Positions 36,082-43,360 are shown, counted from the stretch's first letter. The stretch is 64,000 nt of DNA from Synechococcus sp. HK01-R (GCF_014217855.1 NZ_CP059059.1:1426001-1490000); one strand, 5' to 3'. Numbers and translations: made by a program. Notes: a model not told the origin generated them from the sequence alone.

Positions 36082-36611
36082 TCAGTGAAAAAGAGCAGGT
36101 TTTTCATGCGTTGAGCCGCTCACCTGCTCAATCGCCGCTGCCACCAACTCCAGCCTCTGCTGCAGGAATGGCTCGTAGTCATCGCTCCATAGCCCCGACT
36201 CAGGGCCATAGGGGATCAGGTGACTGCTGAGCACGGCCTGCATGGGGAAGCCGGTTTCATCGCGCAGTTCGGCCATGTAGACGGAGGGGGCGCTGCAGCT
36301 GATGCGTTGGTTGGTGGCGCTGTCGATCAGGCAGCGGTTGAGCACGCAGTCGCGCTGGCGGGTGTCGAAGCCGCGGTCTTCCAGGAACTTGGCGGGGAAG
36401 ATGTGGTGGTCATCGATGCCGCTGGTGGAGAGCAGCTGATCGTTGAGCACGGCGCGGCTGTGGAAGTCGAGCGGGCGATCCCGCTGGCAAGGATCAGGCA
36501 GATCGTGGCCCGGTAGAGGGAACGCTGGCGGGGGGTGACATCCCGCAGCTGCTCGGGATTGAAGCGGAACTGACGCACGTTCTCGGGTGCTGGTGCCGCT
36601 GGATCGCTAAG
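36082..36611 (-). pseudogene. DUF262/HNH protein relic, 5' truncated by IS481 and frameshifted
   Basis: The downstream frame keeps the HNH-like domain (GIDDHHIFPAKFLEDRGFDT, then LNRCLIDSATNQRIS and PSVYMAEL). Upstream, QFRFNPEQLRDVTPRQRSLY is in another frame, so a frameshift lies near 36480. Everything before it, including the DGQQR domain, is cut by the IS481 left end at 36612. It belongs to the same family as the intact DUF262 gene at 471-2432 but is not a close copy. Confidence 0.8.
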
Positions 36612-36632
36612 TGTTGTGTCTCACCACGTTGA

Positions 36633-37588
36633 TCAGCGGAGCAGCTCGTTGAGCCGCTGCTGAGGAGATCGGTCGCCGAGGGCTGAGTGCTTCCTGAGCC
36701 GGTTATAGATCGACAGGTAGCGAGGCAACCACTGATTGCGTTCCTCTGAGTTCTGGAACGGCATCCCGTAGGCCCATTCCCGGCACAAGGTCTGGATGAA
36801 GACGCAGTCGGCCGGAGGCCATACCGTTCGGCTTTGCCGTTGGTGCGGGGCGTGTAAGGCCTGGTGCGGATGTGCCTGAGGCCCAGGACCTTGCACGCCT
36901 TGGCAAAGCTGCGTGAGACATAGGCGGGGCCGTTGTCAGACATGACCTGCCTGCACTCGACACCCTGACTGTTGAACCAAGCCAAAACTCGGCTCATAAA
37001 GCCAATGGCCGTTGCCTGCTGCTCGTCTGCGAGCACCTCGACGTAAGCAAGCCGTGTGGCGTCATCAATGGCGACGTGGACACGGTCGTAGCCGACGCCA
37101 GTAGAGCGGCACTGCTGGCGGTTGCCGGTGATGCGGTGGCCGACCTTGCGAAAACGGGCGAGCTTTTTGACGTCGATATGGATCAGGTCTCCGGGATGCT
37201 CCCGCTCGTAGCGCTGCACTGGAGGTTTGGGCTCGAGATTCCGCAACCGCCCGAGACCAAGGAGGTTGAGCACCCTGGCCACGGTGGAGAAAGGTGCTGC
37301 TAGAAGCCTCGCGATGTGGCGCAGGTGCAGCCGTTGATGACGGAGCTCCACGGCGTGCTGCAGTTGCTGCGGATCGAACGTCCGCCGCTGGCTGCGGCGA
37401 ACACTGCGTCGATCCACCAGAGCGGCTGCCCCACCTGAGCGGTAACGGGCCAGCCACTTGTAGGCACAGCGGAGGCTGATACCAGCTTCTGCAGCCAGTT
37501 CAGCCAGGGAGCGGTGGTGGTTCAGGTGTTGAGAAACCAATCGCAGCCGGCCTCGCTGCGTCAGGCGGGCATTGGCGTGTGTATGCAT
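36633..37588 (-). pseudogene. IS481 transposase, disrupted by a 22-bp insertion
   Basis: The N-terminal HTH (SLAELAAEAGISLRCAYKWL) and DDE core (HIDVKKLARF, then RVHVAIDDATRLAYVEVLAD and VMSDNGPAYVS) are intact. After TNGKAER the frame is lost to a 22-bp insertion at 36801-36822; deleting it restores FIQTLCREWAYGMPFQNSEE and an end at LNELLR. The catalytic Glu lies near the insertion site. Confidence 0.85.
36801..36822. repeat. Two-hairpin mini-insertion 1 (22 bp, in IS481)
   Basis: Structure GAC-GCA-GTC followed by GGCC-GGA-GGCC, then AT. Removing these 22 bases rejoins the transposase frame exactly. Confidence 0.75.
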
Positions 37589-37678
37589 GGGGCGTGAGGT
37601 TTCGGTTGGGCGGTGACACCTCAACCGGTAGCGACCTCACACCTCATTGGCTACTGAACAACCTGCTGAGACAGAACA

Positions 37679-37790
37679 GCTACCCACTTACTTGAACGTG
37701 GATCCGACATTCGAACCATTCAGGAACTTCTGGGACACAGTGATGTGAAGACAACAATGATCTACACGCATGTGCTTAATCGAGGCCCGG
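37679..37790 (+). pseudogene. Fragment of integron integrase gene, 3' part
   Basis: 112 bases identical to 39913-40024 in the intact intI. Encodes the C-terminal piece [20 protein letters not shown] through the catalytic Tyr region. It starts at the exact right end of IS481 and stops at the exact left end of IS3, so both ends were cut by the insertion sequences. Confidence 0.9.
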
Positions 37791-38074
37791 TGACGTGGCC
37801 CCTGGAAATTGGTCCAGGGTGAATGAGAGTCCTCATCCGGCCAGACTGGGCCGGGGACTTCACCATGAAACGCATCCGCCACACACCCGAGCAGATCATC
37901 CGCAAGCTCAAAACCGCTGAGCAGTTGATCGCCCAGGGCAAGACCGTCGCCGACGTCTGCCGCGCCATTGAGGTCACCCAGCCGACCTACCACCGCTGGA
38001 AACAGCAGTACGGCGGCATGCAGGCCGAGGAAGCCAAACGGCTGACTCAGCTGGAGAAGGAGAACGCCCGCCTC

Positions 38075-38099
38075 TAGCCGAAGGCTTCTCCGAAGGAGT
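38075..38099. repeat. Two-hairpin mini-insertion 2 (about 25 bp, in IS3 orfA)
   Basis: T then AGCC-GAA-GGCT, T, CTCC-GAA-GGAG, T. It separates ENARL from KLLAEAELEKAML and begins with a stop codon. One base of the expected host codon is also missing at the junction. Confidence 0.75.
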
Positions 38100-38140
38100 A
38101 GAAGCTTCTGGCCGAGGCTGAGCTGGAGAAGGCAATGCTC

Positions 38141-38164
38141 TAGCCGCAGGCCCGGCGAAGCCGT
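38141..38164. repeat. Two-hairpin mini-insertion 3 (24 bp, in IS3 orfA)
   Basis: TA then GCC-GCA-GGC, C, CGGC-GAA-GCCG, T. It separates EKAML from ELAEGNF. The same host tetranucleotide context (CTC before, AG after) is seen as for insertion 2. Confidence 0.75.
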
Positions 38165-38203
38165 AGGAGTTAGCCGAGGGAAACTTCTGAGCCCGGAACG
38201 ACG

Positions 38204-38232
38204 TTGAGCTGTCAAGCGCACCTTGCGGTGCG
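38204..38232. repeat. Two-hairpin mini-insertion 4 (27-29 bp, in IS3 orfB start)
   Basis: TTGA-GCTG-TCAA, G, CGCACC-TTGC-GGTGCG. It splits LSPERR from RAVEALRAMFRVSERF; removing 27 bases restores the frame. Confidence 0.6.
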
Positions 38233-38552
38233 ACAGGGCTGTTGAGGCCCTGCGCGCCATGTTCCGGGTATCGGAGCGGTTCGCCTGCAGGGTGGTGGGT
38301 CAACACCGCAGCACTCAGCGACATGCCACCAAGGTTGTCGACATTGAGGAGGCCAAGCTGCGGCGGCGACTCCGGGAGATCGCGGCCGCCGGCTCAAATT
38401 TCTCAACGTGATCGACGAGCACAGTCGTCTATGCCTGGCGATCCGTGTCGGCCGGCGCTGCAAGGCCAAGGACGTGGTGGCGGTGCTGGAGGAGCTCACC
38501 AGCCTCTACCCCGCACCGACATACATCCGCAGCGACAACGGTCCTGAGTTCA

Positions 38553-38578
38553 ACTGCTTCGCAGAAGCCTTGCGGCTA
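38553..38578. repeat. Two-hairpin mini-insertion 5 (26 bp, in IS3 orfB)
   Basis: A, CTGC-TTC-GCAG, A, AGCC-TTGC-GGCT, A. Splits SDNGPEF from HALRKWCQSSGTSTAYIEPG, inside the DDE domain. Its reverse complement closely resembles insertion 2. Confidence 0.75.
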
Positions 38579-38674
38579 CGCTCACGCCCTCAGGAAGTGG
38601 TGCCAGAGCAGCGGCACCAGCACCGCCTACATCGAACCAGGAGCACCGTGGCAGAACGGCTTTGCCGAGTCGTA

Positions 38675-38697
38675 TGAGCTCCGCTCGACTTCGTCTA
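38675..38697. repeat. Two-hairpin mini-insertion 6 (23 bp, in IS3 orfB)
   Basis: T, GAGC-TCC-GCTC, GAC-TTC-GTC, TA. Splits GFAESY from NSRFRDEFLNTELF; removal restores the frame. Same architecture as insertion 1 in IS481 read on the minus strand. Confidence 0.75.
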
Positions 38698-39060
38698 CAA
38701 CAGCAGGTTCAGGGATGAATTCCTCAACACCGAGCTGTTTGCCACGGTGGCAGAAGCCCAGGGCTTGGCCAATCGCTGGCGCTGGGAGTACAACACACTC
38801 AGGCCTCATTCGGCCCCCCAGGGGCGTACGCCCCTGGAGGCAGCTCAACAAGGAGCTGCAGCATGATCACGACCACCCACTCTCATAAGCACTGGACCGA
38901 TGAAGGGGGTCACGTCACAGGAACGGACGGCAGGTTGGTGACCGGCAATCCCCCGGAGGATTGGCGCCGGTGCGCGGGATGAACGGAGCAACCTCCACGA
39001 CCAAACATTAGGCCTTTACAGCCGTATACACCAATGCCTTCGTGCGAATAACGAGGGGGA

Positions 39061-40056
39061 ATGCTTCGTGCAGAGATCCTCAAGGCTTTGACCAGTGCCA
39101 GACCTGGCTTGATTGCCACGTATCGGGAAGCGTTGTCTTCACGTCACTACGCCCGACGAACAATTGGAACGTATGAGCGCTGGCTCCGGCGCTTTTTGAG
39201 GTTCCATCAGCGGCGCCATCCACGTGAGATGGGTGGGCCTGAGATCAATGCTTTCCTGACCCATCTTGCCGTTCAAGAGCATGTGAGCGCATCCACTCAA
39301 AATCAGGCCCTGGCCGCGTTGCTGTTTCTTTACAGGCGGGTGCTCAACGTTGATCCTGGCGACCTCGATGGTGTTGTTCGTGCGCGACGGCCCAAGCGTC
39401 TGCCAGTGGTTCTGAGTGTAGAAGAAGTCCGCGCGGTGCTTCAACAATTAGAAGGAGCCCCTGCCTTGGTGAGCGGACTGTTGTATGGAAGTGGGCTCCG
39501 GCTGATGGAAGCCCTACGGCTCCGTGTTCAAGACATTGATTTTGCGGCTTGTCAGGTGGTGATTCATGGCGGCAAAGGCAACAAGGATCGGGTGACGGTG
39601 CTTCCTCAGAACCTGATGGAGCCTCTGCAGATCCATCTGCAGGAGGCCAGGAGGCTCCATCGCCAAGACCTCGCAGCTGGGTGGGGGCAAGTCCCACTCC
39701 CGAATGCACTGGCCCGAAAATACTCGTCAGCCTCGCGTGAATGGATGTGGCAATGGGTGTTCCCGCAAGTAACGCGCTGGCGGAATCGGGAGTCTGGTGA
39801 ACAGGGTCGCCATCATCTTGATCCTTCTGTCATCCAGCGAGCCGTTCGCTCTGCAGTCCAAGCTGCCGGGATCAGTAAACATGCCAGCTGCCATACCTTT
39901 CGTCATTGCTTTGCTACCCACTTACTTGAACGTGGATCCGACATTCGAACCATTCAGGAACTTCTGGGACACAGTGATGTGAAGACAACAATGATCTACA
40001 CGCATGTGCTTAATCGAGGCCCGGCAGGCGTAACGAGCCCGGCAGATTTGCTTTGA
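39061..40056 (+). CDS. intI: Integron integrase (tyrosine recombinase)
   Basis: 331 residues. The catalytic set is present: Arg in [12 protein letters not shown], Lys in [15 protein letters not shown], then [15 protein letters not shown] with the Tyr nucleophile. It has the extra segment found only in IntI ([20 protein letters not shown]), which binds the extrahelical bases of attC. It should excise and insert cassettes through single-stranded attC hairpins and double-stranded attI. Unusually, it is transcribed toward the cassettes rather than away from them. The reading frame is intact, so the system may be active. Confidence 0.95.
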   Translation: MLRAEILKALTSARPGLIATYREALSSRHYARRTIGTYERWLRRFLRFHQRRHPREMGGPEINAFLTHLAVQEHVSASTQNQALAALLFLYRRVLNVDPGDLDGVVRARRPKRLPVVLSVEEVRAVLQQLEGAPALVSGLLYGSGLRLMEALRLRVQDIDFAACQVVIHGGKGNKDRVTVLPQNLMEPLQIHLQEARRLHRQDLAAGWGQVPLPNALARKYSSASREWMWQWVFPQVTRWRNRESGEQGRHHLDPSVIQRAVRSAVQAAGISKHASCHTFRHCFATHLLERGSDIRTIQELLGHSDVKTTMIYTHVLNRGPAGVTSPADLL

Positions 40057-40200
40057 GACAGGTTCTGCGGGTCCGTAGAACACCCGGAACGCCATCAAAA
40101 AGCCTCTCGCCGGTTGAGTAGACGAAAGGCCTATCCGCTGCTATCTGGGCCGATATACGCGATCTAGGTTGCTACGCAGACTTTCTAATTAGCGTTAGGA
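40057..40200 (+). other. Probable attI region
   Basis: No gene. It lies between the intI stop and the first cassette and ends with GCGTTAGGAGG at 40192, the core junction (G followed by TTAGGA at 40194/40195) expected at the attI-cassette boundary. Unlike the downstream sites it has no partner CTAAC-type core and no long inverted repeat, so attI is preferred over attC. Confidence 0.65.
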
Positions 40201-40275
40201 GGGCTCGCTCCGAGTGTTTGCACTCTTGCAAGGCGTAAGTAAGCTAAGGAAGACTCGTTTTCTAGCCACTCTGCG

Positions 40276-41205
40276 ATGAGCATCGAGATATGCAGTCTTA
40301 TTCCTGTAGATCTCAGGCTCGCATGGGCACATGAAGCCAACGATTTTACGCCATGGCTTGCCAGCAATTTGGACAGGTTACGTGCAGCAGTCGGAATAGA
40401 TCTTGTCCTAGAAGGCACAGAGGTTACCGTCGGCCCTTTTTCGGCTGACATTCTGGCAACGGATGCACTCACAAATGAAAGAGTGCTGATCGAAAACCAA
40501 CTTGAGCAAGCAGATCACGCTCATCTCGGGCAAATACTCACCTATCTTGCTGGACTTGATGCTCGATCGGTCATCTGGATCGCAAAGGCATTTCGCGACG
40601 AACACCTCTCTGCAGTGAGATGGTTGAACAATAATACCATGGATGACTTTTCGTTCTTTGCTGTAGAAGTCAGTGCTGTTCGCATTGGCGATTCTCCTGT
40701 TGCCCCTCTGTTCAGCGTTGTAGAGAAACCTAATGACTGGGACAGGCAACTCCATCAAGCTGCTCCTGGCATACAAGAAGATAAGCCTTCGCGCCTCGCG
40801 AAAGAGTACTGGGAAAAGGCATTTCTTGCTTATCCAGAGCTGCAGGGAGTGGGTAGAGCTGGTCCAGGGGGCTCAAATGTCTGGATTGAAATTCCAAATA
40901 CACACTTCATCCTGTCACTTGCTTATAGCGTATCTTCTGTTGGTTGGTTCGTAAGGGGAGGTACTGGGGTCCCAGATTCTGATGTCGCTGAGGGATTACT
41001 GCCATGTCGCGACTGTCTTGCGGAGAACCTTGGCATACAGATAAATTCCAGCCCAAGTAACAGTTGGTCCACACTCTCAGAATGGCAGTCGCTTGATATG
41101 AAAAATCGTGATAACTGGGATGAAGGCATTAAATGGCATAGCCAACGGCGACTCATGGTCCTTGAGGCATTCAGTAAATGCATCGCAAGCCCACAGTCCT
41201 CCTAA
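40276..41205 (+). CDS. Cassette 1: PD-(D/E)XK-like nuclease candidate
   Basis: 309 residues. The N-terminal part EANDFTPWLASNLDRLRAAV, then VGPFSADILATDALTNERVL and IENQLEQADHAHLGQILTYL has the D...E-x-Q arrangement of PD-(D/E)XK enzymes of the type found next to restriction systems, followed by SVIWIAKAFRDEHLSAVRWL. The C-terminal half contains a family-like region (RLAKEYWEKAFLAYPELQ) similar to DUF4268-type proteins. A DNA-targeting defence role is inferred. Its low-GC-like codon choice differs from the chromosomal genes. It fills cassette 1 (40195-41296). Confidence 0.65.
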   Translation: MSIEICSLIPVDLRLAWAHEANDFTPWLASNLDRLRAAVGIDLVLEGTEVTVGPFSADILATDALTNERVLIENQLEQADHAHLGQILTYLAGLDARSVIWIAKAFRDEHLSAVRWLNNNTMDDFSFFAVEVSAVRIGDSPVAPLFSVVEKPNDWDRQLHQAAPGIQEDKPSRLAKEYWEKAFLAYPELQGVGRAGPGGSNVWIEIPNTHFILSLAYSVSSVGWFVRGGTGVPDSDVAEGLLPCRDCLAENLGIQINSSPSNSWSTLSEWQSLDMKNRDNWDEGIKWHSQRRLMVLEAFSKCIASPQSS

Positions 41206-41302
41206 CACGGCCATGCACCTGACCCGCCTCCTACAGATTCCTGACCCGAAAAAAATCTCGAACCGACGGCTCTCTGCGGGCGGGTGATGGCCAGCGTTAG
41301 AT
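41201..41302 (+). other. attC site 1
   Basis: Begins CCTAACACGGCCATGCAC and ends GGTGATGGCCAGCGTTAGAT. Inner arms ACCCGCC (41221 on) and GGCGGGT pair to give the long imperfect hairpin of an attC. Recombination point G/TTAGAT at 41296/41297. Confidence 0.85.
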
Positions 41303-41327
41303 TGCCACAACAAAGCAGGAGGCCCAA

Positions 41328-41675
41328 TTGAAAGTGACAGTTGGCGGGAGAGAGTTGATTGACTACGCCACTCTCTTGGTACCAAGTGGCGAAGACGCTT
41401 GGGTTGAATTTACTGCAGACACGTCCCCAGTCAAAATCAAAATCTCCTTTATAGACGACAAAGAAGATCCCGAGACTGGCTATGCATTGACGGGCGCTGG
41501 AGATCACGCAATTCTGACGATAAGGAACTGGAATAATGCATTGCCAATGTGTATCGAACACCCATTTCACTTTGGCGAAGAAGATGGACGAGGCATCTAT
41601 CTTCAATTTATTGGAGATTCTGTTGGCAGCCTAAAGCGGATTGAGCTTGCATTCTTCTGGGAGGCATCACAATGA
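41328..41675 (+). CDS. Cassette 2, first gene: unknown protein, 115 residues
   Basis: Started at TTG with AGGAGG eight bases upstream, which fixes the start. Beta-rich with VTVGGRELIDYATLLVPSGE, ISFIDDKEDPETG and a terminal LAFFWEA. I do not recognise the fold. Its last codons overlap the start of the next gene (ATGA), so they are made together. Confidence 0.65.
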   Translation: MKVTVGGRELIDYATLLVPSGEDAWVEFTADTSPVKIKISFIDDKEDPETGYALTGAGDHAILTIRNWNNALPMCIEHPFHFGEEDGRGIYLQFIGDSVGSLKRIELAFFWEASQ

Positions 41676-42082
41676 CCAACAGAGTGCGCTACAGCCAGGC
41701 AAATGCACGAATTGCAAAAGTCCACAACAATACGGACCAAGAGCTAATTGTTATCACAGCTGACAAGCTTGAGTTGGTTCTTCAAAGGCATCTAAGCAAT
41801 CTCGAACGCCGAAAAGAGTGGATAGCGCCACTTGGCATACTGATTGCGATTGCGTCTGCATTTTCAACGGCAACATTCAAAGATGCTTACTTTTCGGCGG
41901 CAACATGGCAAGCGATATTTGTAATCACTGGTATTCTTTCTGCTATATGGCTTGTTAAAACCGGATGGACTGCGATACGGGCCCCTGCCCTTAGTGAGAT
42001 CATGGATAAGATCAAGCAAAGTTCAGACAAGCAATCTAACAACCAACTGCAGCGGACGGATTCAAGTGCGTCCTCTGTTTAG
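41672..42082 (+). CDS. Cassette 2, second gene: two-span membrane protein
   Basis: 136 residues: a soluble N-terminus of about 45 residues (RIAKVHNNTDQELIVITADK), then two membrane segments (APLGILIAIASAFSTA and AIFVITGILSAIWLV) and a short tail. The final residues (NNQLQRTDSSASSV) are encoded by the attC itself, common for cassette genes. The soluble-plus-membrane pairing recalls small defence or toxin pairs, but no function can be assigned. Confidence 0.65.
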   Translation: MTNRVRYSQANARIAKVHNNTDQELIVITADKLELVLQRHLSNLERRKEWIAPLGILIAIASAFSTATFKDAYFSAATWQAIFVITGILSAIWLVKTGWTAIRAPALSEIMDKIKQSSDKQSNNQLQRTDSSASSV

Positions 42083-42120
42083 CACTGGATTTTGGCCGCC
42101 GCTGATCTTGAGCGTTAGAG
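42034..42120 (+). other. attC site 2
   Basis: Starts TCTAACAACCAACTGCAGCGG and ends GCCGCTGATCTTGAGCGTTAGAG. Outer cores TCTAAC and GTTAGA are exact complements, and GCAGCGGAC pairs with the GCCGCTG arm. Recombination point at 42114/42115. Confidence 0.9.
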
Positions 42121-42154
42121 AGATGGGGGCGGAGCGGTTGCCGCCCATAACGGG

Positions 42155-42169
42155 TATACTCCCTGTATA
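42155..42169 (+). promoter_or_regulatory. Palindrome overlapping a -10 box ahead of mazE
   Basis: TATAC-TCCCT-GTATA, 15 bases before the mazE start. TATACT could serve as the -10 box, so bound MazE would block it. It gives this cassette its own promoter. Confidence 0.5.
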
Positions 42170-42183
42170 GCCGCTGAGTTGCT

Positions 42184-42426
42184 GTGCAGACGCGGGTCCA
42201 GAAGTGGGGAAACAGCCTCGGGGTGCGGATCCCTCGTGGCCTTGCTGAGGAGGTTGGCCTCGGCGCTGGTACTGAAGTGAGCTTGAGTACCAAGGATGGC
42301 GAGCTTGTCGTGAAGCCGTTTGTCCCTGCTCGCCTCAGCCTCGATGATCTCTTGGCAGAGGTCTCAGAGAAGAATCTCCATTCCGCTATCGATACGGGAT
42401 CAGCTTTCGGTGCGGAGATCTTTTAG
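42184..42426 (+). CDS. mazE: Cassette 3: MazE/AbrB-type antitoxin
   Basis: 80 residues, GTG start. The swapped-hairpin DNA-binding motif VQKWGNSLGVRIPRGLAEEV is typical of MazE and of SpoVT/AbrB folds. The C-terminal tail would thread the toxin. Its stop overlaps the mazF start by one base, the usual coupling. Confidence 0.85.
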   Translation: MQTRVQKWGNSLGVRIPRGLAEEVGLGAGTEVSLSTKDGELVVKPFVPARLSLDDLLAEVSEKNLHSAIDTGSAFGAEIF

Positions 42427-42785
42427 TGACTGCTGCGTATGTCCCTGATCGGGGTGACTTGGTCTGGCTGGAGTTCACACCGCAGACAGGTAGTGAGCAG
42501 GCTGGACGGCGTCCTGCTTTGGTGATCTCGCCAAGGGCCTACAACGCGAAGGTTGGCTTGGCCTTGTTTTGTCCAGTGACGTCACGCGTCAAGGGTTATC
42601 CGTTTGAAGTGGCATTACCTAAAGGCAGTGGTGTGGTTGGTGTCGTTCTTGCTGATCAGTTGAAGAGCCTTGACTGGCGTGCCAGGAAGGCGAAGCTGAT
42701 TGAGTGTGCCTCGCCTGATGTGCTGGCGATGGTTACAGCAAGGATCCTGCCCCTGCTTGTTCCTGACAATCCTTCAACTCCCTGA
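42426..42785 (+). CDS. mazF: Cassette 3: MazF endoribonuclease toxin
   Basis: 119 residues, GTG start. The conserved N-terminus YVPDRGDLVWLEFTPQTGSE, then RRPALVISPRAYN and GVVLADQLKSLDWR, carries the Arg and Thr/Ser active-site residues of MazF. It cleaves RNA at short sequences; MazE blocks it. Carrying a toxin-antitoxin pair stabilises an integron array. Confidence 0.9.
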   Translation: MTAAYVPDRGDLVWLEFTPQTGSEQAGRRPALVISPRAYNAKVGLALFCPVTSRVKGYPFEVALPKGSGVVGVVLADQLKSLDWRARKAKLIECASPDVLAMVTARILPLLVPDNPSTP

Positions 42786-42882
42786 CACAGCCATTCACCT
42801 GACCCGCCACTGCAGAATCACCACACCCATTGGCTCGCTTCTGCCTCAGCTCTGCGCGTACAGGTAATGGCCAGCGTTCGGT
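42782..42882 (+). other. attC-like site 3, degenerate
   Basis: Shares GCCATTCACCTGACCCGCC with site 1 (which has GCCATGCACCTG) and ends GTAATGGCCAGCGTTCGGT. The right core GTTCGG is normal, while the left core is TGACAC instead of a CGAAC-type match. Recombination point at 42876/42877. Confidence 0.7.
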
Positions 42883-42898
42883 CGATAAGGAGACAGAA

Positions 42899-43024
42899 TT
42901 GGTGTGGATGGACGATCCCTCATTGTGCAGTACTGATTTCACGGCGCATGAGATAGCCCGCCTTCCTCGAGAGTCTCGTCAAGCCGTTCAAAGGCAAGTT
43001 TGTAGCGCAGGTAGCGCCCGATAG
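42899..43024 (+). CDS. Truncated cassette 4: short unknown ORF
   Basis: TTG start with AAGGAG six bases upstream, directly after attC site 3. The 41 residues include CSTDFTAHEIARLPRESRQA. There is no attC after it, so the cassette was cut and the array ends here. Confidence 0.5.
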   Translation: MVWMDDPSLCSTDFTAHEIARLPRESRQAVQRQVCSAGSAR

Positions 43025-43129
43025 GGCCTCAAGGCTACGGATGCCTCCCTGAAGGCTCAGTCTTTTCCGAATCGCGGATCCATGCCTTCACTTAAGCAGC
43101 CGTCTGATGGAGCTTGTGATGGCCTGGGC

Positions 43130-43360
43130 GCACAAGCGTGGGGCCACGGTTCCAGCTGGGCATCGAGAAGCGTTTTGATGCGATTGATGGCTTCCTTGCT
43201 GCAGACGCTGTGCGCCACTGGATCAAACACCATCCCTTGACTTCGTTTTAGCTGGCAGCCTCCGCCTTGGCATGGTGTGGCCCAGCTGATGCGATTTCTG
43301 CAAGTCGCTGGGCTGCCTTGCTGTCGCCCTCCCTCAACCAGCGCACTCACTGTTGGCTTG
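43130..43360 (-). pseudogene. Relic of the RecB-like/SF1 helicase gene
   Basis: The stretch CRNRISWATPCQGGGCQLKR, then GMVFDPVAHSVCSKEAINRI aligns with CANRINWGTPCQSSDGQLLQ...LVFDPVAHSGNSVCSDEEIN in the intact protein at 7753-11229 (its region near residue 980-1010). Internal stops and indels make it dead. Ends are approximate. Together with the DUF262 relic at 36.1-36.6 kb it suggests a second defence operon once lay here. Confidence 0.8.

Larger units (their letters stand above)
36612..37678 (-). mobile_element. IS481-family insertion sequence, 1067 bp
   Basis: The ends are inverted repeats: TGTTGTGTCTCACCACGTTG at the left, TGTTCTGTCTCAGCAGGTTG at the right (read inward). It carries one transposase on the minus strand. 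The left flank is a truncated DUF262 relic, and the right end abuts a truncated intI fragment, so no matching target duplication is expected or clearly seen. Confidence 0.85.
37865..38866 (+). pseudogene. IS3 transposase (orfA and orfB), multiply disrupted
   Basis: orfA is good to its 70th residue (HTPEQIIRKLKTAEQLIAQG, then WKQQYGGMQAEEAKRLTQLE) and is then cut by insertions at 38075 and 38141. orfB starts around 38186 with LSPERR, is interrupted at 38204, then lacks about 90-95 codons between REIAA and LKFLNVIDEHSR, and has further insertions at 38553 and 38675 before the DDE end WRWEYNTLRPHSA...RTPLEAAQ. With the insertions removed most segments read in phase. Confidence 0.85.
37791..38917 (+). 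mobile_element. IS3-family insertion sequence, 1127 bp, degenerate
   Basis: Left end TGACGTGGCCCCTGGAAATT and right end (inward) TGACGTGACCCCCTTCATCG are imperfect inverted repeats. It holds an orfA/orfB transposase with five short insertions and an internal deletion. Flanks (CCGG on the left, CAGG on the right) do not form a clear target duplication. Confidence 0.85.

Noticed and set aside
40057-40194. Possible attC upstream of cassette 1
   Set aside because: Has a GTTAGG core at the right end only, no matching left core and no long inverted repeat; attI fits better.
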